Below are positions 26,501-39,100 of a DNA stretch of 64,000 bases, piece by piece. A program made the position numbers and the translations under genes. Origin of the DNA: Zhengitettix transpicula (Eukaryota; Arthropoda; Insecta; Orthoptera; Tetrigidae). A model generated the notes under the pieces. The model was not told the DNA's origin. It searched no databases and worked only from the letters and a program-made list of their open reading frames with translations. The stretch spans positions 124,001 through 188,000 of the forward strand of contig JAYJMR010000025.1 in assembly GCA_037074705.1 (NCBI GenBank). Reading direction: 5' to 3'. How positions within the stretch are numbered: the stretch's first letter is position 1; every line of letters begins with the position of its first letter.

Positions 26501-28655
26501 AAGCATTAAATTTTTTTAAAATATTAAAATTTTCCTTTGTAAGGTGTACTTTTAGATTTAAGACGTATATCTATGTGAATAATAGTCGAAAAATAATAAT
26601 AAAATTTTAGTATAAAATTTTAGTATAAAACTTACCCCTATTGGTTCTATTACCACTGATAGCAATGAAAACGCTACTTTTTTAACATATTTTTGCACGC
26701 AATTAATTTTTTTTAAAAATTTTAAAATTTACATTCGAAATGTTTTCTTCTGGCATCAAAACGTATACCATTGTCAAAATAATCGAATATAAAAATAATG
26801 AATTTTAGTATAAAATCATTACTTATTGGTGCCATAACCATGTTCGCGTATGAAAATACCACTTTATTTAAACATATTTTAGCAAGCATTAAATTTTTTT
26901 TAAAATTTAAATTTTGCTTTGTAAGTTTTACTTCTAGGATTAAGACGTATACCGATGTGAATAATAGTCGAAAAATAATAATAAAATTTTAGTATAAAAT
27001 TTAAGTATAAAATCTACCCGTATTGGTACCATTACCTTGGAAAGCAATGAAAACGCTACTTTTTTAAACATATTTTAGAACGCATTTAATTTTTTTTAAA
27101 ATATTAAAATTTACACTCGAAAGGTTTTCTTCTGGCATCAAGACTTATACCATTGTCAAAATAATCGAAAATAAAAATATTAATATCAGTATAAAATCAT
27201 TACTTACTGGTGCCATAACCATAAACGCGTATGAAAATGCCACTTTATTTAAACATATTTTAGCATGCATTAAATTTTTTTTAAATATTAAAATTTTCCT
27301 TTGTAAGGTGTACTTCTAGGATTAAGACGTATACCGATGTGATTAATAGACGAAAAATAATAATAAAATTTTAGTATATAATTTAAGTATAAAAACTTCC
27401 CCTATTGGTACCATTACCACGAATAGCAATGAAAACGCTACTTTTTTTAAACATATTTTAGCACGCATTTAATTTTTTTTAAAATATTAAAATTTACACT
27501 CGAAAGGTTTTCTTCTGGCATCAAGACGTATACCATTGTCAAAAAAATCGAAAATAAAAATAATTAATTTCAGTATAAAATCATTACTTATTGGTCCCAT
27601 AACCATGATCACTTATGAAAATGCCACTTTATTTTAACATATTCTAGCAAGCATTAAATTTTTTTTAAATATTAAAATTTTCCTTTGTAAGGTGTACTTC
27701 TAGGATTAAGACGTATACCGATGTGATTAATAGACGAAAAATAATAATAAAATTTTAGTATAAAATTTAAGTATAAAATCTACCCGTATTGGTACCATTA
27801 CCTTGGAAAGCAATGAAAACGCTACTTTTTTAAACATATTTTAGAACGCATTTAATTTTTTTTAAAATATTAAAATTTACAATCGAAATGTTTTCTTCTG
27901 GCATCAAGACTCATACCATTGTCAAAATAATCGAAAATAAAAATATTAATATCAGTATAAAATCATTACTTACTGGTGCCATAACCATAAACGCGTATGA
28001 AAATGCCACTTTATTTAAACATATTTTAGCATGCATTAAATTTTTTTTAAATATTTAAATTTTGCTTTGTAAGGTTTACTTCTAGGATTAAGACGTATAC
28101 CGATGTGAATAATAGTCGAAAAATATCAATAAAATTTTAGTATAAAATTTTAGTATAAAATCTACCCCTATTGGTACCATGACCACGGACAGCAATGAAA
28201 ACGCTACTTTTTTTTAAACATATTTTAGCACGCATTTAAATTATTTAAAATATTAAAATTTACACTCGAAAGGTTTTCTTCTGGCATCAAGACGTATACC
28301 ACTGTCAAAAAAATCGAAAATAAAAATAATTAATTTCAGTATAAAATCATTACTTATTGGTCCCATAAGCATGATCACGTATGAAAATGCCACTTTATTT
28401 AAACATATTCTTGCAAGCATTAAATTTTTTTTAAATATTAAAATTTTCCTTTGTAAGGTGTACTTTTAGATTTAAGTCGTATATCGATGTGAATAATAGT
28501 CGAAAAATAATAATAAAATTTTAGTATAAAATTTACCCCTATTGGTACCATTACCACTTACATCCAATGAAAACGCTACTTTTTTTAAACATATTTTAGC
28601 ACGCATTTAATTTTTTTTAAAATATTAAAATTTACACTCGAAAGGTTTTCTTCTG
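22555..28655 (+). repeat. Tandem duplication, 2 x 3054 bp, near-identical
   Basis: Copy 1 is about 22555-25605 and copy 2 about 25606-28655. Markers repeat with one offset: AATTTTATTTTCAG at 22590/25644, CACTCCAAAGG at about 23297/26351, TCGAATATAAAA at about 23731/26785, TGATTAATAGACG near 24285/27339, AAATATCAATAAAA near 25067/28121, and CACTTACATCC at 25501/28555. I saw no base difference in the stretches I compared. 3054 bp is about eight dimers. The block overlaps the 1535 bp repeat, so it arose after it. Confidence 0.88.
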
Positions 28656-29441
28656 GCATCAAGACGTATACCATTGTCAAAAAAATCGAAAATAAAAATA
28701 ATGAATTTTAGTATAAAATCATTACTTATTGGTGCCATAACCATGTTCGCGTATGAAAATACCACTTTATTTAAACATATTTTAACAAGCATTAAATTTT
28801 TTTTAAATATTTAAATTTTGCTTTGTAAGTTTTACTTCTAGGATTAAGACGTATACCGATGTGAATAATAGTCGAAAAATAATAATAAAATTTTAGTATA
28901 AAATTTTAGTATAAAATCTACCCCTATTGGTACCATTACCACGGATAGCAATGAAAACGCTACTTTTTTTAAACATATTTTAGCGCGCATTTAATTCTTT
29001 TTAAAATATTAAAATTTACATTCGAAATGTTTTCTTCTGGCATCAAAACGTATACCATTGTCAAAATAATCGAAAATAAAAATGATGAATTTCAGTATAA
29101 AATCAATACTTATTGGTGCCATAACCATGAACGCGTATGAAAATGGCTTTTTATTTAAACATATTCTTGCAAGCATTAAATTTTTTTTAAATATTAAAAT
29201 TTTCCTTTGTAAGGTGTACTTTTAGATTTAAGTCGTATATCGATGTGAATAATAGTCGAAAAATAATAATAAAATTTTAGTATAAAATTTACCCCTATTG
29301 GTACCATTACCACTTACATCCAATGAAAACGCTACTTTTTTTAAACATATTTTAGCACGCATTTAATTTTTTTTAAAATATTAAAATTTACACTCGAAAG
29401 GTTTTCTTCTGGCATCAAGACGTATACCATTGTCAAAAAAA
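28656..29441 (+). repeat. Inner end of the left arm paired with the junction side of the right arm
   Basis: Contains a third CACTTACATCC half A at 29311, 756 bp after the one at 28555, and the private variants AAATGGCTTTTTATTT near 29142 and AAATGATGAATTTC near 29080. These appear inverted as AAATAAAAAGCCATTTT near 33288 and GAAATTCATCATTTTT near 33351. The T run at 33003 onward corresponds to the A run ending near 29441, so the right arm starts as an inverted copy of the sequence ending here. Confidence 0.83.
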
Positions 29442-32400
29442 TCGAAAATAAAAATAATTAATTTCAGTATAAAATCATTACTTATTGGTCCCATAACCAT
29501 GATCACGTATGAAAATGCCACTTTATTTTAACATATTCTAGCAAGCATTAAATTTTTTTTAAATATTAAAATTTTCCTTTGTAAGGTGTACTTCTAGGAT
29601 TAAGACGTATACCGATGGGAATAATAGTCGAAAAATAATAATAAAATTTTAGTATAAAATTTAAGTATAAAATCTACCCGTATTGGTACCATTACCTTGG
29701 AAAGCAATGAAAACGCTACTTTTTTAAACATATTTTAGAACGCATTTAATTTTTTTAAAATATTAAAATTTACACTCGAAAGGTTTTCTTCTGGCATCAA
29801 GACCTTTACCATTGTCAAAATAATCGAAAATAAAAATATTAATATCAGTATAAAATCATTACTTACTGGTGCCATAACCATAAACGCGTAAGAAAATGCC
29901 ACTTTATTTAAACATATTCTAGCAAGCATTAAATTTTTTTTAAATATTAAAATTTTCCTTTGTAAGGTGTAATTCTAGGATTAAGACATATACCGATGTG
30001 AATAATAGTCGAAAAATAATAATAAAATTTTAGTATAAAATTAAAGTATAAAATCTACCCGTATTGGTACCATTACATTGGACAGCAATGAAAACGCTAC
30101 TTTTTTTAACATATTTTAGCGCGCATTTAATTCTTTTTAAAATATTAAAATTTACACTCGAAAGGTTTTCTCCTGGCATCAAGACGTATACCATTGCTTA
30201 AATAATCGAAAATAAAAATAATTAATTTCAGTATAAAATCATTACCCATTGGTGCCATAACCATGAACGCGTATGAAAATGCCACTTTATTTAAACATAT
30301 TCTAGCAAGCATTAATTTTTTTTAAAATATTAAAATTTTCCTTTATAAGGTGTACTTTTAGAATTATGACGTATATCGATTTGGATAATAGTCGAAGAAT
30401 AACAATAAAATTTTAGTATAAAATTTTAGTACAAAACCTACCCCTATTGGTACCATTACCACGGATAGCAATGAAAACGCTACTTTTTTTAAACATATTT
30501 TAGCAAGCATTTTTTTTTTTTTTAAAATATTAAAATTTACATTCGAAATGTTTTCTTCAGGCATCAAAACGTATACCATTGTCAAAATAATCGAAAATAA
30601 AAATAATTAATTTCAGTATAAAATCATTACTTATTGGTGCCATAACCATGAACGCGTATGAAAATGCCACTTTATTTAAACACATTCTTGCAAGCATTAA
30701 ATTTTTTTTAAATATTAAAATTTTCCTTTGTAAGGTGTACTTTTAGATTTAAGACGTACATCGATGTGAATAATAGTCGAAAAATAATAATAAAATTTTA
30801 ATATAAAATTTTAGTATAAAACTTACTCCTATTGGTACTATTACCACGGATAGCAATGAAAACGCTACTTTTTTTAAACATATTTTAGCACGCATTTAAT
30901 TTTTTTTAAAAATATTAAAATTTACACTCGAAAGGTTTTCTTCTGGCATCAAGACTTATACCATTGTCAAAATAATCGAAAATAAAAATATTAATATCAG
31001 TATAAAATCATTACTTACTGGTGCCATAACCATAAACGCGTATGAAAATGCCACTTTATTTAAACATATTCTAGCAAGCATTAAATTTTTTTTAAATATT
31101 AAAATTTTCCTTTGTAAAGTGTAATTCTAGGATTAAGACATATACCGATGTGAATAATAGTCGAAAAATAATAATAAAATTTTAGTATAAAATTAAAGTA
31201 TAAAATCTACCCGTATTGGTACCATTACATTGGACAGCAATGAAAACGCTACTTTTTTTAACATATTTTAGCGCGCATTTAATTCTTTTTAAAATATTAA
31301 AATTTACACTCGAAAGGTTTTCTCCTGGCATCAAGACGTATACCATTGCTTAAATAATCGAAAATAAAAATAATTAATTTCAGTATAAAATCATTACCCA
31401 TTGGTGCCATAACCATGAACGCGTATGAAAATGCCACTTTATTTAAACATATTCTAGCAAGCATTAATTTTTTTTAAAATATTAAAATTTTCCTTTATAA
31501 GGTGTACTTTTAGAATTATGACGTATATCGATTTGGATAATAGTCGAAGAATAACAATAAAATTTTAGTATAAAATTTTAGTACAAAACCTACCCCTATT
31601 GGTACCATTACCACGGATAGCAATGAAAACGCTACTTTTTTTAAACATATTTTAGCAAGCATTTTTTTTTTTTTAAAATATTAAAATTTACAGTCGAAAT
31701 GTTTTCTTCAGGCATCAAAACGTATACCATTGTCAAAATAATCGAAAATAAAAATAATTAATTTCAGTATAAAATCATTACTTATTGGTGCCATAACCAT
31801 GAACGCGTATGAAAATGCCACTTTATTTAAACACATTCTTGCAAGCATTAAATTTTTTTTAAATATTAAAATTTTCCTTTGTAAGGTGTACTTTTAGATT
31901 TAAGACGTACATCGATGTGAATAATAGTCGAAAAATAATAATAAAATTTTAATATAAAATTTTAGTATAAAACTTACTCCTATTGGTACTATTACCACGG
32001 ATAGCAATGAAAACGCTACTTTTTTTAAACATATTTTAGCACGCATTTAATTTTTTTTTAAAATATTAAAATTTACACTCGAAAGGTTTTCTTCTGGCAT
32101 CAAGACTTATACCATTGTCAAAATAATCGAAAATAAAAATATTAATATCAGAATAAAATCATCACTTACTGGTGCCATAACCATAAACGCGTATGAAAAT
32201 GCCACTTTATTTAAACATATTCTAGCAAGCATTAAATTTTTTTAAATATTAAAATTTTCCTTTGTAAGGTGTACTTTTAGGATTAAGACATATACCGATG
32301 TGAATAATAGTCGAAAAATAATAATAAAATTTTAGTATAAAATTAAAGTATAAAATCTACCCGTATTGGTACCATTACCTTGGACAGCAATGAAAACGCT

Positions 32401-33002
32401 ACTTTTTTTAACATATTTTAGCGCGCATTTAATTCTTTTTAAAATATTAAAATTTACACTCGAAAGGTTTTCTCCTGGCATCAAGACGTATACCATTGCT
32501 TAAATAATCGAAAATAAAAATAATTAATTTCAGTATAAAATCATAACTTATTGGTGCCATAACCATGAACGCGTATGAAAATGCCACTTTATTTAAACAT
32601 ATTCTTGCAAGCATTAAATTTTTTTTAAATATTAAAATTTTCCTTTGTAAGGTGTACTTTTAAATTTAAGACGTACATCGATGTGAATAATAGTCGAAAA
32701 ATAATAATAAAATTTTAGTATAAAATTTTAGTATAAAACTTACCCCTATTGGTACTATTACCACGGATAGCAATGAAAACGCTACTTTTTTTAAACATAT
32801 TTTAGGGCGCATTTAATTTTTTTTAAAATATTAAAATTTACATTCGAAATGTTTTCTTCTGGCATCAAAACGTATACCATTGTCAAAAAAATCGAAAATA
32901 AAAATAATTAATTTCAGTCTAAAATCATTACTTATTGGTCCCATAACCATGATCACGTATGAAAATGCCACTTTATTTTAACATATTCTAGCATGCATGA
33001 AA
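29442..33002 (+). repeat. Unpaired spacer between the inverted arms, with a ~1151 bp repeat
   Basis: About 3.56 kb of + oriented dimers lie between the innermost paired base on the left and the inversion point. Half-A starts with TACCCGTATTGG after AATTAAAGTATAAAATC are at 30063, 31215 and 32365 (1152 and 1150 bp, three dimers). GCATTTTTTTTTTTTT tracts occur near 30509 and 31661. Inverted forms of ATTACATTGGACAGC, AATTAAAGTATAAAATC and the long T tract were not found on the right arm. Confidence 0.8.
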
Positions 33003-33010
33003 TTTTTTTG
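33001..33010. other. Head-to-head inversion junction of the satellite array
   Basis: Left of this point the sequence is a normal half B in + orientation (TTTTAACATATTCTAGCATGC). It reaches a run of T and then continues as GACAATGGTATACGTCTTG, the reverse complement of the late part of half A. ATTTTTTT at 33002-33009 fits both sides: the left flank normally reads AAATTTTTTT, and the right flank normally reads TCGATTTTTTTGAC. The join therefore has about 8 bp of microhomology. GCATGC, a small palindrome, lies about 5 bp before it at 32991-32996. No filler sequence is present. Confidence 0.9.
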
Positions 33011-36000
33011 ACAATGGTATACGTCTTGATGCCAGAAGAAAACCTTTCGAGTGTAAATTTTAATATTTTAAAAAAAATTAAATGCGTGCTAAAATATGTT
33101 TAAAAAAAGTAGCGTTTTCATTGGATGTAAGTGGTAATGGTACCAATAGGGGTAAATTTTATACTAAAATTTTATTATTATTTTTCGACTATTATTCACA
33201 TCGATATACGACTTAAATCTAAAAGTACACCTTACAAATGAAAATTTTAATATTTAAAAAAAATTTAATGCTTGCAAGAATATGTTTAAATAAAAAGCCA
33301 TTTTCATACGCGTTCATGGTTATGGCACCAATAAGTATTGATTTTATACTGAAATTCATCATTTTTATTTTCGATTATTTTGACAATGGTATACGTTTTG
33401 ATGCCAGAAGAAAACATTTCGAATGTAAATTTTAATATTTTAAAAAGACATAAATGCGCGCTAAAATATGTTTAAAAAAAGTAGCGTTTTCATTGCTATC
33501 CGTGGTAATGGTACCAATAGGGGAAGTTTTTATACTTAAATTTTATACTAAAATTTTATTATTATTTTTCGACTATTATTCACATCGGTATACGTCTTAA
33601 TCCTAGAAGTAAACCTTACAAAGGAAAATTTTAATTATTAAAAAAAATTTAATGCTTGCTAGAATATATTAAAATAAAGTGGCATTTTCATACGTGATCA
33701 TGCTTATGGGACCAATAAGTAATGATTTTATACTGAAATTAATTATTTTTATTTTCGATTTTTTTGACAGTGGTATACGTCTTGATGCCAGAAGAAAACC
33801 TTTCGAGTGTAAATTTTAATATTTTAAATAATTTAAATGCGTGCTAAAATATGTTTAAAAAAAGTAGCGTTTTCATTGCTGTCCGTGGTCATGGTACCAA
33901 TAGGGGTAGATTTTATACTAAAATTTTATACTAAAATTTTATTGATATTTTTCGACTATTATTCACATCGGTATACGTCTTAATCCTAGAAGTAAACCTT
34001 ACAAAGCAAAATTTAAATATTTAAAAAAAATTTAATGCATGCATATGTTTAAATAAAGTGGCATTTTCATACGCGTTTATGGTTATGGCACCAGTAAGTA
34101 ATGATTTTATACTGATATTAATATTTTTATTTTCGATTATTTTGACAATGGTATAAGTCTTGATGCCAGAAGAAAACCTTTCGAGTGTAAATTTTAATAT
34201 TTTAAAAAAAATTAAATGCGTTCTAAAATATGTTTAAAAAAGTAGCGTTTTCATTGCTTTCCAAGGTAATGGTACCAATACGGGTAGATTTTATACCTTA
34301 ATTTTATACTAAAATTTTATTATTATTTTTCGTCTATTATTCACATCGGTATACGTCTTAATCCTAGAAGTACACCTTACAAAGGAAAATTTTAATATTT
34401 AAAAAAAATTTAATGCTTGCTAGAATATGTTAAAATAAAGTGGCATTTTCATACGTGATCATGGTTATGGGACCAATAAGTAATGATTTTATACTGAAAT
34501 TAATTATTTTTATTTTCGATTTTTTTGACAATGGTATACGTCTTGATGCCAGAAGAAAACCTTTCGAGTGTAAATTTTAATATTTTAAAAAAAATTAAAT
34601 GCGTGCTAAAATATGTTTAAAAAAAGTAGCGTTTTCATTGGATGTAAGTGGTAATGGTACCAATAGGGGTAAATTTTATACTAAAATTTTATTATTATTT
34701 TTCGACTATTATTCACATCGATATACGACTTAAATCTAAAAGTACACCTTACAAAGGAAAATTTTAATATTTAAAAAAAATTTAATGCTTGCAAGAATAT
34801 GTTTAAATAAAAAGCCATTTTCATACGCGTTCATGGTTATGGCACCAATAAGTATTGATTTTATACTGAAATTCATCATTTTTATTTTCGATTATTTTGA
34901 CAATGGTATACGTTTTGATGCCAGAAGAAAACATTTCGAATGTAAATTTTAATATTTTAAAAAGACATAAATGCGCGCTAAAATATGTTTAAAAAAAGTA
35001 GCGTTTTCATTGCTATCCGTGGTAATGGTACCAATAGGGGAAGTTTTTATACTTAAATTTTATACTAAAATTTTATTATTATTTTTCGACTATTATTCAC
35101 ATCGGTATACGTCTTAATCCTAGAAGTAAACCTTACAAAGGAAAATTTTAATTATTAAAAAAAATTTAATGCTTGCTAGAATATATTAAAATAAAGTGGC
35201 ATTTTCATACGTGATCATGCTTATGGGACCAAGAAGTAATGATTTTATACTGAAATTAATTATTTTTATTTTCGATTTTTTTGACAGTGGTATACGTCTT
35301 GATGCCAGAAGAAAACCTTTCGAGTGTAAATTTTAATATTTTAAATAATTTAAATGCGTGCTAAAATATGTTTAAAAAAAGTAGCGTTTTCATTGCTGTC
35401 CGTGGTCATGGTACCAATAGGGGTAGATTTTATACTAAAATTTTATACTAAAATTTTTTTGATATTTTTCGACTATTATTCACATCGGTATACGTCTTAA
35501 TCCTAGAAGTAAACCTTACAAAGCAAAATTTAAATATTTAAAAAAAATTTAATGCATGCTAAAATATGTTTAAATAAAGTGGCATTTTCATACGCGTTTA
35601 TGGTTATGGCACCAGTAAGTAATGATTTTATACTGATATTAATATTTTTATTTTCGATTATTTTGACAATGGTATAAGTCTTGATGCCAGAAGAAAACCT
35701 TTCGAGTGTAAATTTTAATATTTTAATAAAAATTAAATGCGTTCTAAAATATGTTTAAAAAAGTAGCGTTTTCATTGCTTTCCAAGGTAATGGTACCAAT
35801 ACGGGTAGATTTTATACTTAAATTTTATACTAAAATTTTATTATTATTTTTCGTCTATTATTCACATCGGTATACGTCTTAATCCTAGAAGTACACCTTA
35901 CAAAGGAAAATTTTAATATTTAAAAAAAATTTAATGCTTGCTAGAATATGTTAAAATAAAGTGGCATTTTCATACGTGATCATGGTTATGGGACCAATAA

Positions 36001-36158
36001 GTAATGATTTTATACTGAAATTAATTATTTTTATTTTCGATTTTTTTGACAATGGTATACGTCTTGATGCCAGAAGAAAACCTTTCGAGTGTAAATTTTA
36101 ATATTTTAAAAAAAATTAAATGCGTGCTAAAATATGTTTAAAAAAAGTAGCGTTTTCA
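33010..36158 (-). repeat. Higher-order repeat of 1517-1521 bp on the right arm
   Basis: The private half-A variant TCATTGGATGTAAGTGG has its TTGG at 33121, 34638 and 36159, giving spacings of 1517 and 1521 bp (about four dimers). Each copy carries AAAAAGCCATTTTC, AAGACATAAATGCGCGC (first two copies), TGATCATGCTTATGGG and TTGATATTTTTCG. The order matches the left arm read outward from 29441, except that about one dimer is missing early on (692 bp against 1071 bp to the GATCATGCTTATGGG marker). A private loss gives ATGCATGCATATG at 34036. Confidence 0.85.
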
Positions 36159-39100
36159 TTGGATGTAAGTGGTAATGGTACCAATAGGGGTAAATTTTAT
36201 ACTAAAATTTTATTATTATTTTTCGACTATTATTCACATCGATATACGACTTAAATCTAAAAGTACACCTTACAAAGGAAAATTTTAATATTTAAAAAAA
36301 ATTTAATGCTTGCAAGAATATGTTTAAATAAAAAGCCATTTTCATACGCGTTCATGGTTATGGCACCAATAAGTATTGATTTTATACTGAAATTCATCAT
36401 TTTTATTTTCGATTATTTTGACAATGGTATACGTTTTGATGCCAGAAGAAAACATTTCGAATGTAAATTTTAATATTTTAAAAAGAATTAAATGCGCGCT
36501 AAAATATGTTTAAAAAAAATAGCGTTTTCATTGCTATCCGTGGTAATGGTACCAATAGGGGAAGTATTTATACTTAAATTTTATACTAAAATTTTATTAT
36601 TATTTTTCGACTATTATTCACATCGGTATACGTCTTAATCCTAGAAGTAAAACTTACAAAGCAAAATTTAAATATTTAAAAAAAATTTAATGCTTGCTAA
36701 AATATGTTTAAATAAAGTGGTATTTTCATACGCGAACATGGTTATGGCACCAATAAGTAATGATTTTATACTAAAATTCATTATTTTTATTTTCGATTAT
36801 TTTGACAATGGTATACGTTTTGATGCCAGAAGAAAACATTTCGAATGTAAATTTTAAAATTTTAAAAAAAAATTAAATGCGTGCAAAAATATGTTTAAAA
36901 AAGTAGCGTTTTCATTGCTATCAGTGGTAATAGTACCAATAGGGGTAAGTTTTATACTAAAATTTTAAACTAAAATTTTATTATTATTTTTCGACTATTA
37001 TTCACATCGATATACGTCTTAAATCTAAAAGTACACCTTACAAAGGAAAATTTTAATATTTTAAAAAAATTTAATGCTTGCAAGAACATGTTTAAATAAA
37101 GTGGAATTTTCATACGTGATCATTTATGGGACCAATAAGTAATGATTTTATACTGAAATTAATTATTTTTATTTTCGATTTTTTTGACAGTGGTATACGT
37201 CTTGATTCCAGAAGAAAACCTTTCGAGTGTAAATTTTAATATTTTAAAAAAAATTAAATGCGTGCTAAAATATGTTTAAAAAAAGTAGCGTGTTCATTGC
37301 TGTCCGTGGTAATGGTACCAATAGGGGTAAGTTTTATACTAAAATTTTATACTAAAATTTTATTATTATTTTTCGACTATTATTCACATCGATATACGAC
37401 TTAAATCTAAAATTACACCTTACAAAGGAAAATTTTAATATTTATAAAAAATTTAATGCTTGCAAGAATATGTTTAAATAAAGTGGCATTTTCATACGCG
37501 TTCATGGTTATGGCACCAATAAGTATTGATTTTATACTGAAATTCATTATTTTTATTTTCGATTATTTTTACAATGGTATACGTTTTGATGCCAGAAGAA
37601 AACATTTCGAATGTAAATTTTAATATTTAAAAAAAAATTAAATGCGCATTAATCTATGTTTAAAAAAAGTAGCGTTTTCATTGCTATTCGTGGTAATGGT
37701 ACCAATAGGGGAAGTTTTTATACTTAAATTTTATACTAAAATTTTATTATTATTTTTCGACTATTATTCACATCGGTATACGTCTTAATCCTAGAAGTAA
37801 ACCTTACAAAGGAAAATTTTAATATTTAAAAAAAATTTAATGCATGCTAAAATATATTAAAATAAAGTGGCATTTTCACACGCGTTTATGGTTATGGCAC
37901 CAGTAAGTAATGATTTTATACTGATATTAATATTTTTATTTTCGATTATTTTGACAGTGGTATACGTCTTGATGCCAGAAGAAAACCTTTCGAGTGTAAA
38001 TTTTAATATTTTAAATAATTTAAATGCGTGCTAAAATATGTTTAAAAAAGTAGCGTTTTCATTGCTTTCCAAGGTAATGGTACCAATACGGGTAGATTTT
38101 ATACTTAAATTTTATACTAAAATTTTATTATTATTTTTCGTCTATTATTCACATCGGTATACGTCTTAATCCTAGAAGTACACCTTACAAAGGAAAATTT
38201 TAATATTTAAAAAAAATTTAATGCTTGCTAGAATATGTTAAAATAAAGTGGCATTTTCATACGTGATCATGGTTATGGGACCAATAAGTAATGATTTTAT
38301 ACTGAAATTAATTATTTTTATTTTCGATTTTTTTGACAATGGTATACGTCTTGATGCCAGAAGAAAACCTTTCGAGTGTAAATTTTAATATTTTAAAAAA
38401 AATTAAATGCGTGCTAAAATATGTTTAAAAAAAGTAGCGTTTTCATTGGATGTAAGTGGTAATGGTACCAATAGGGGTAAATTTTATACTAAAATTTTAT
38501 TATTATTTTTAGACTATTATTCACATCGATATACGACTTAAATCTAAAAGTACACCTTACAAAGGAAAATTTTAATATTTAAAAAAAATTTAATGCTTGC
38601 AAGAATATGTTTAAATAAAAAGCCATTTTCATACGCGTTCATGGTTATGGCACCAATAAGTATTGATTTTATACTGAAATTCATCATTTTTATTTTCGAT
38701 TATTTTGACAATGGTATACGTTTTGATGCCAGAAGAAAACATTTCGAATGTAAATTTTATTATTTTAAAAAGAATTAAATGCGCGCTAAAATATGTTTAA
38801 AAAAAATAGCGTTTTCATTGCTATCCGTGGTAATGGTACCAATAGGGGAAGTATTTATACTTAAATTTTATACTAAAATTTTATTATTATTTTTCGACTA
38901 TTATTCACATCGGTATACGTCTTAATCCTAGAAGTAAAACTTACAAAGCAAAATTTAAATATTTAAAAAAAAATTAATGCTTGCTAAAATATGTTTAAAT
39001 AAAGTGGTATTTTCATACGCGAACATGGTTATGGCACCAATAAGTAATGATTTTATACTAAAATTCATTATTTTTATTTTCGATTATTTTGACAATGGTA

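Larger units (their letters stand above)
1..33002 (+). repeat. Satellite array, left arm (A-B dimers in + orientation)
   Basis: This arm is continuous tandem satellite with no unique DNA between units. Each dimer of about 384 bp holds one half A and one half B. Half A starts ATTGGTACCATTACC, has a T7-8 run, then TTCGAAATG or CTCGAAAGG, then CTTCTGGCATC. Half B starts ATTGGTGCCATAACC, then GAACGCGTATGAAAATGCC, CCTTTGTAAGG, and a doubled ATTTTAGTATAAA near its end. Successive half-A starts at 615, 998, 1382, 1767 and 2152 lie 383-385 bp apart. Long homopolymers are T on this strand. The left edge is mid-unit, so the array extends beyond the window. I do not recognise the satellite family. Confidence 0.97.

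Noticed and set aside
30509..30525. Long T tract as a retroposon tail
   Set aside because: The tract lies exactly at the normal T run of half A, and recurs at 31661 with the 1152 bp repeat, so it is an expanded homopolymer of the unit and not an insertion.
33001..33010. Simple fold-back assembly artefact (a read and its own reverse complement joined)
   Set aside because: Such an artefact gives arms identical from the junction outward. Here the arms differ in local copy numbers, private deletions and a 3.6 kb unpaired centre. A misjoin of two real arrays is still possible and is covered in the finding.
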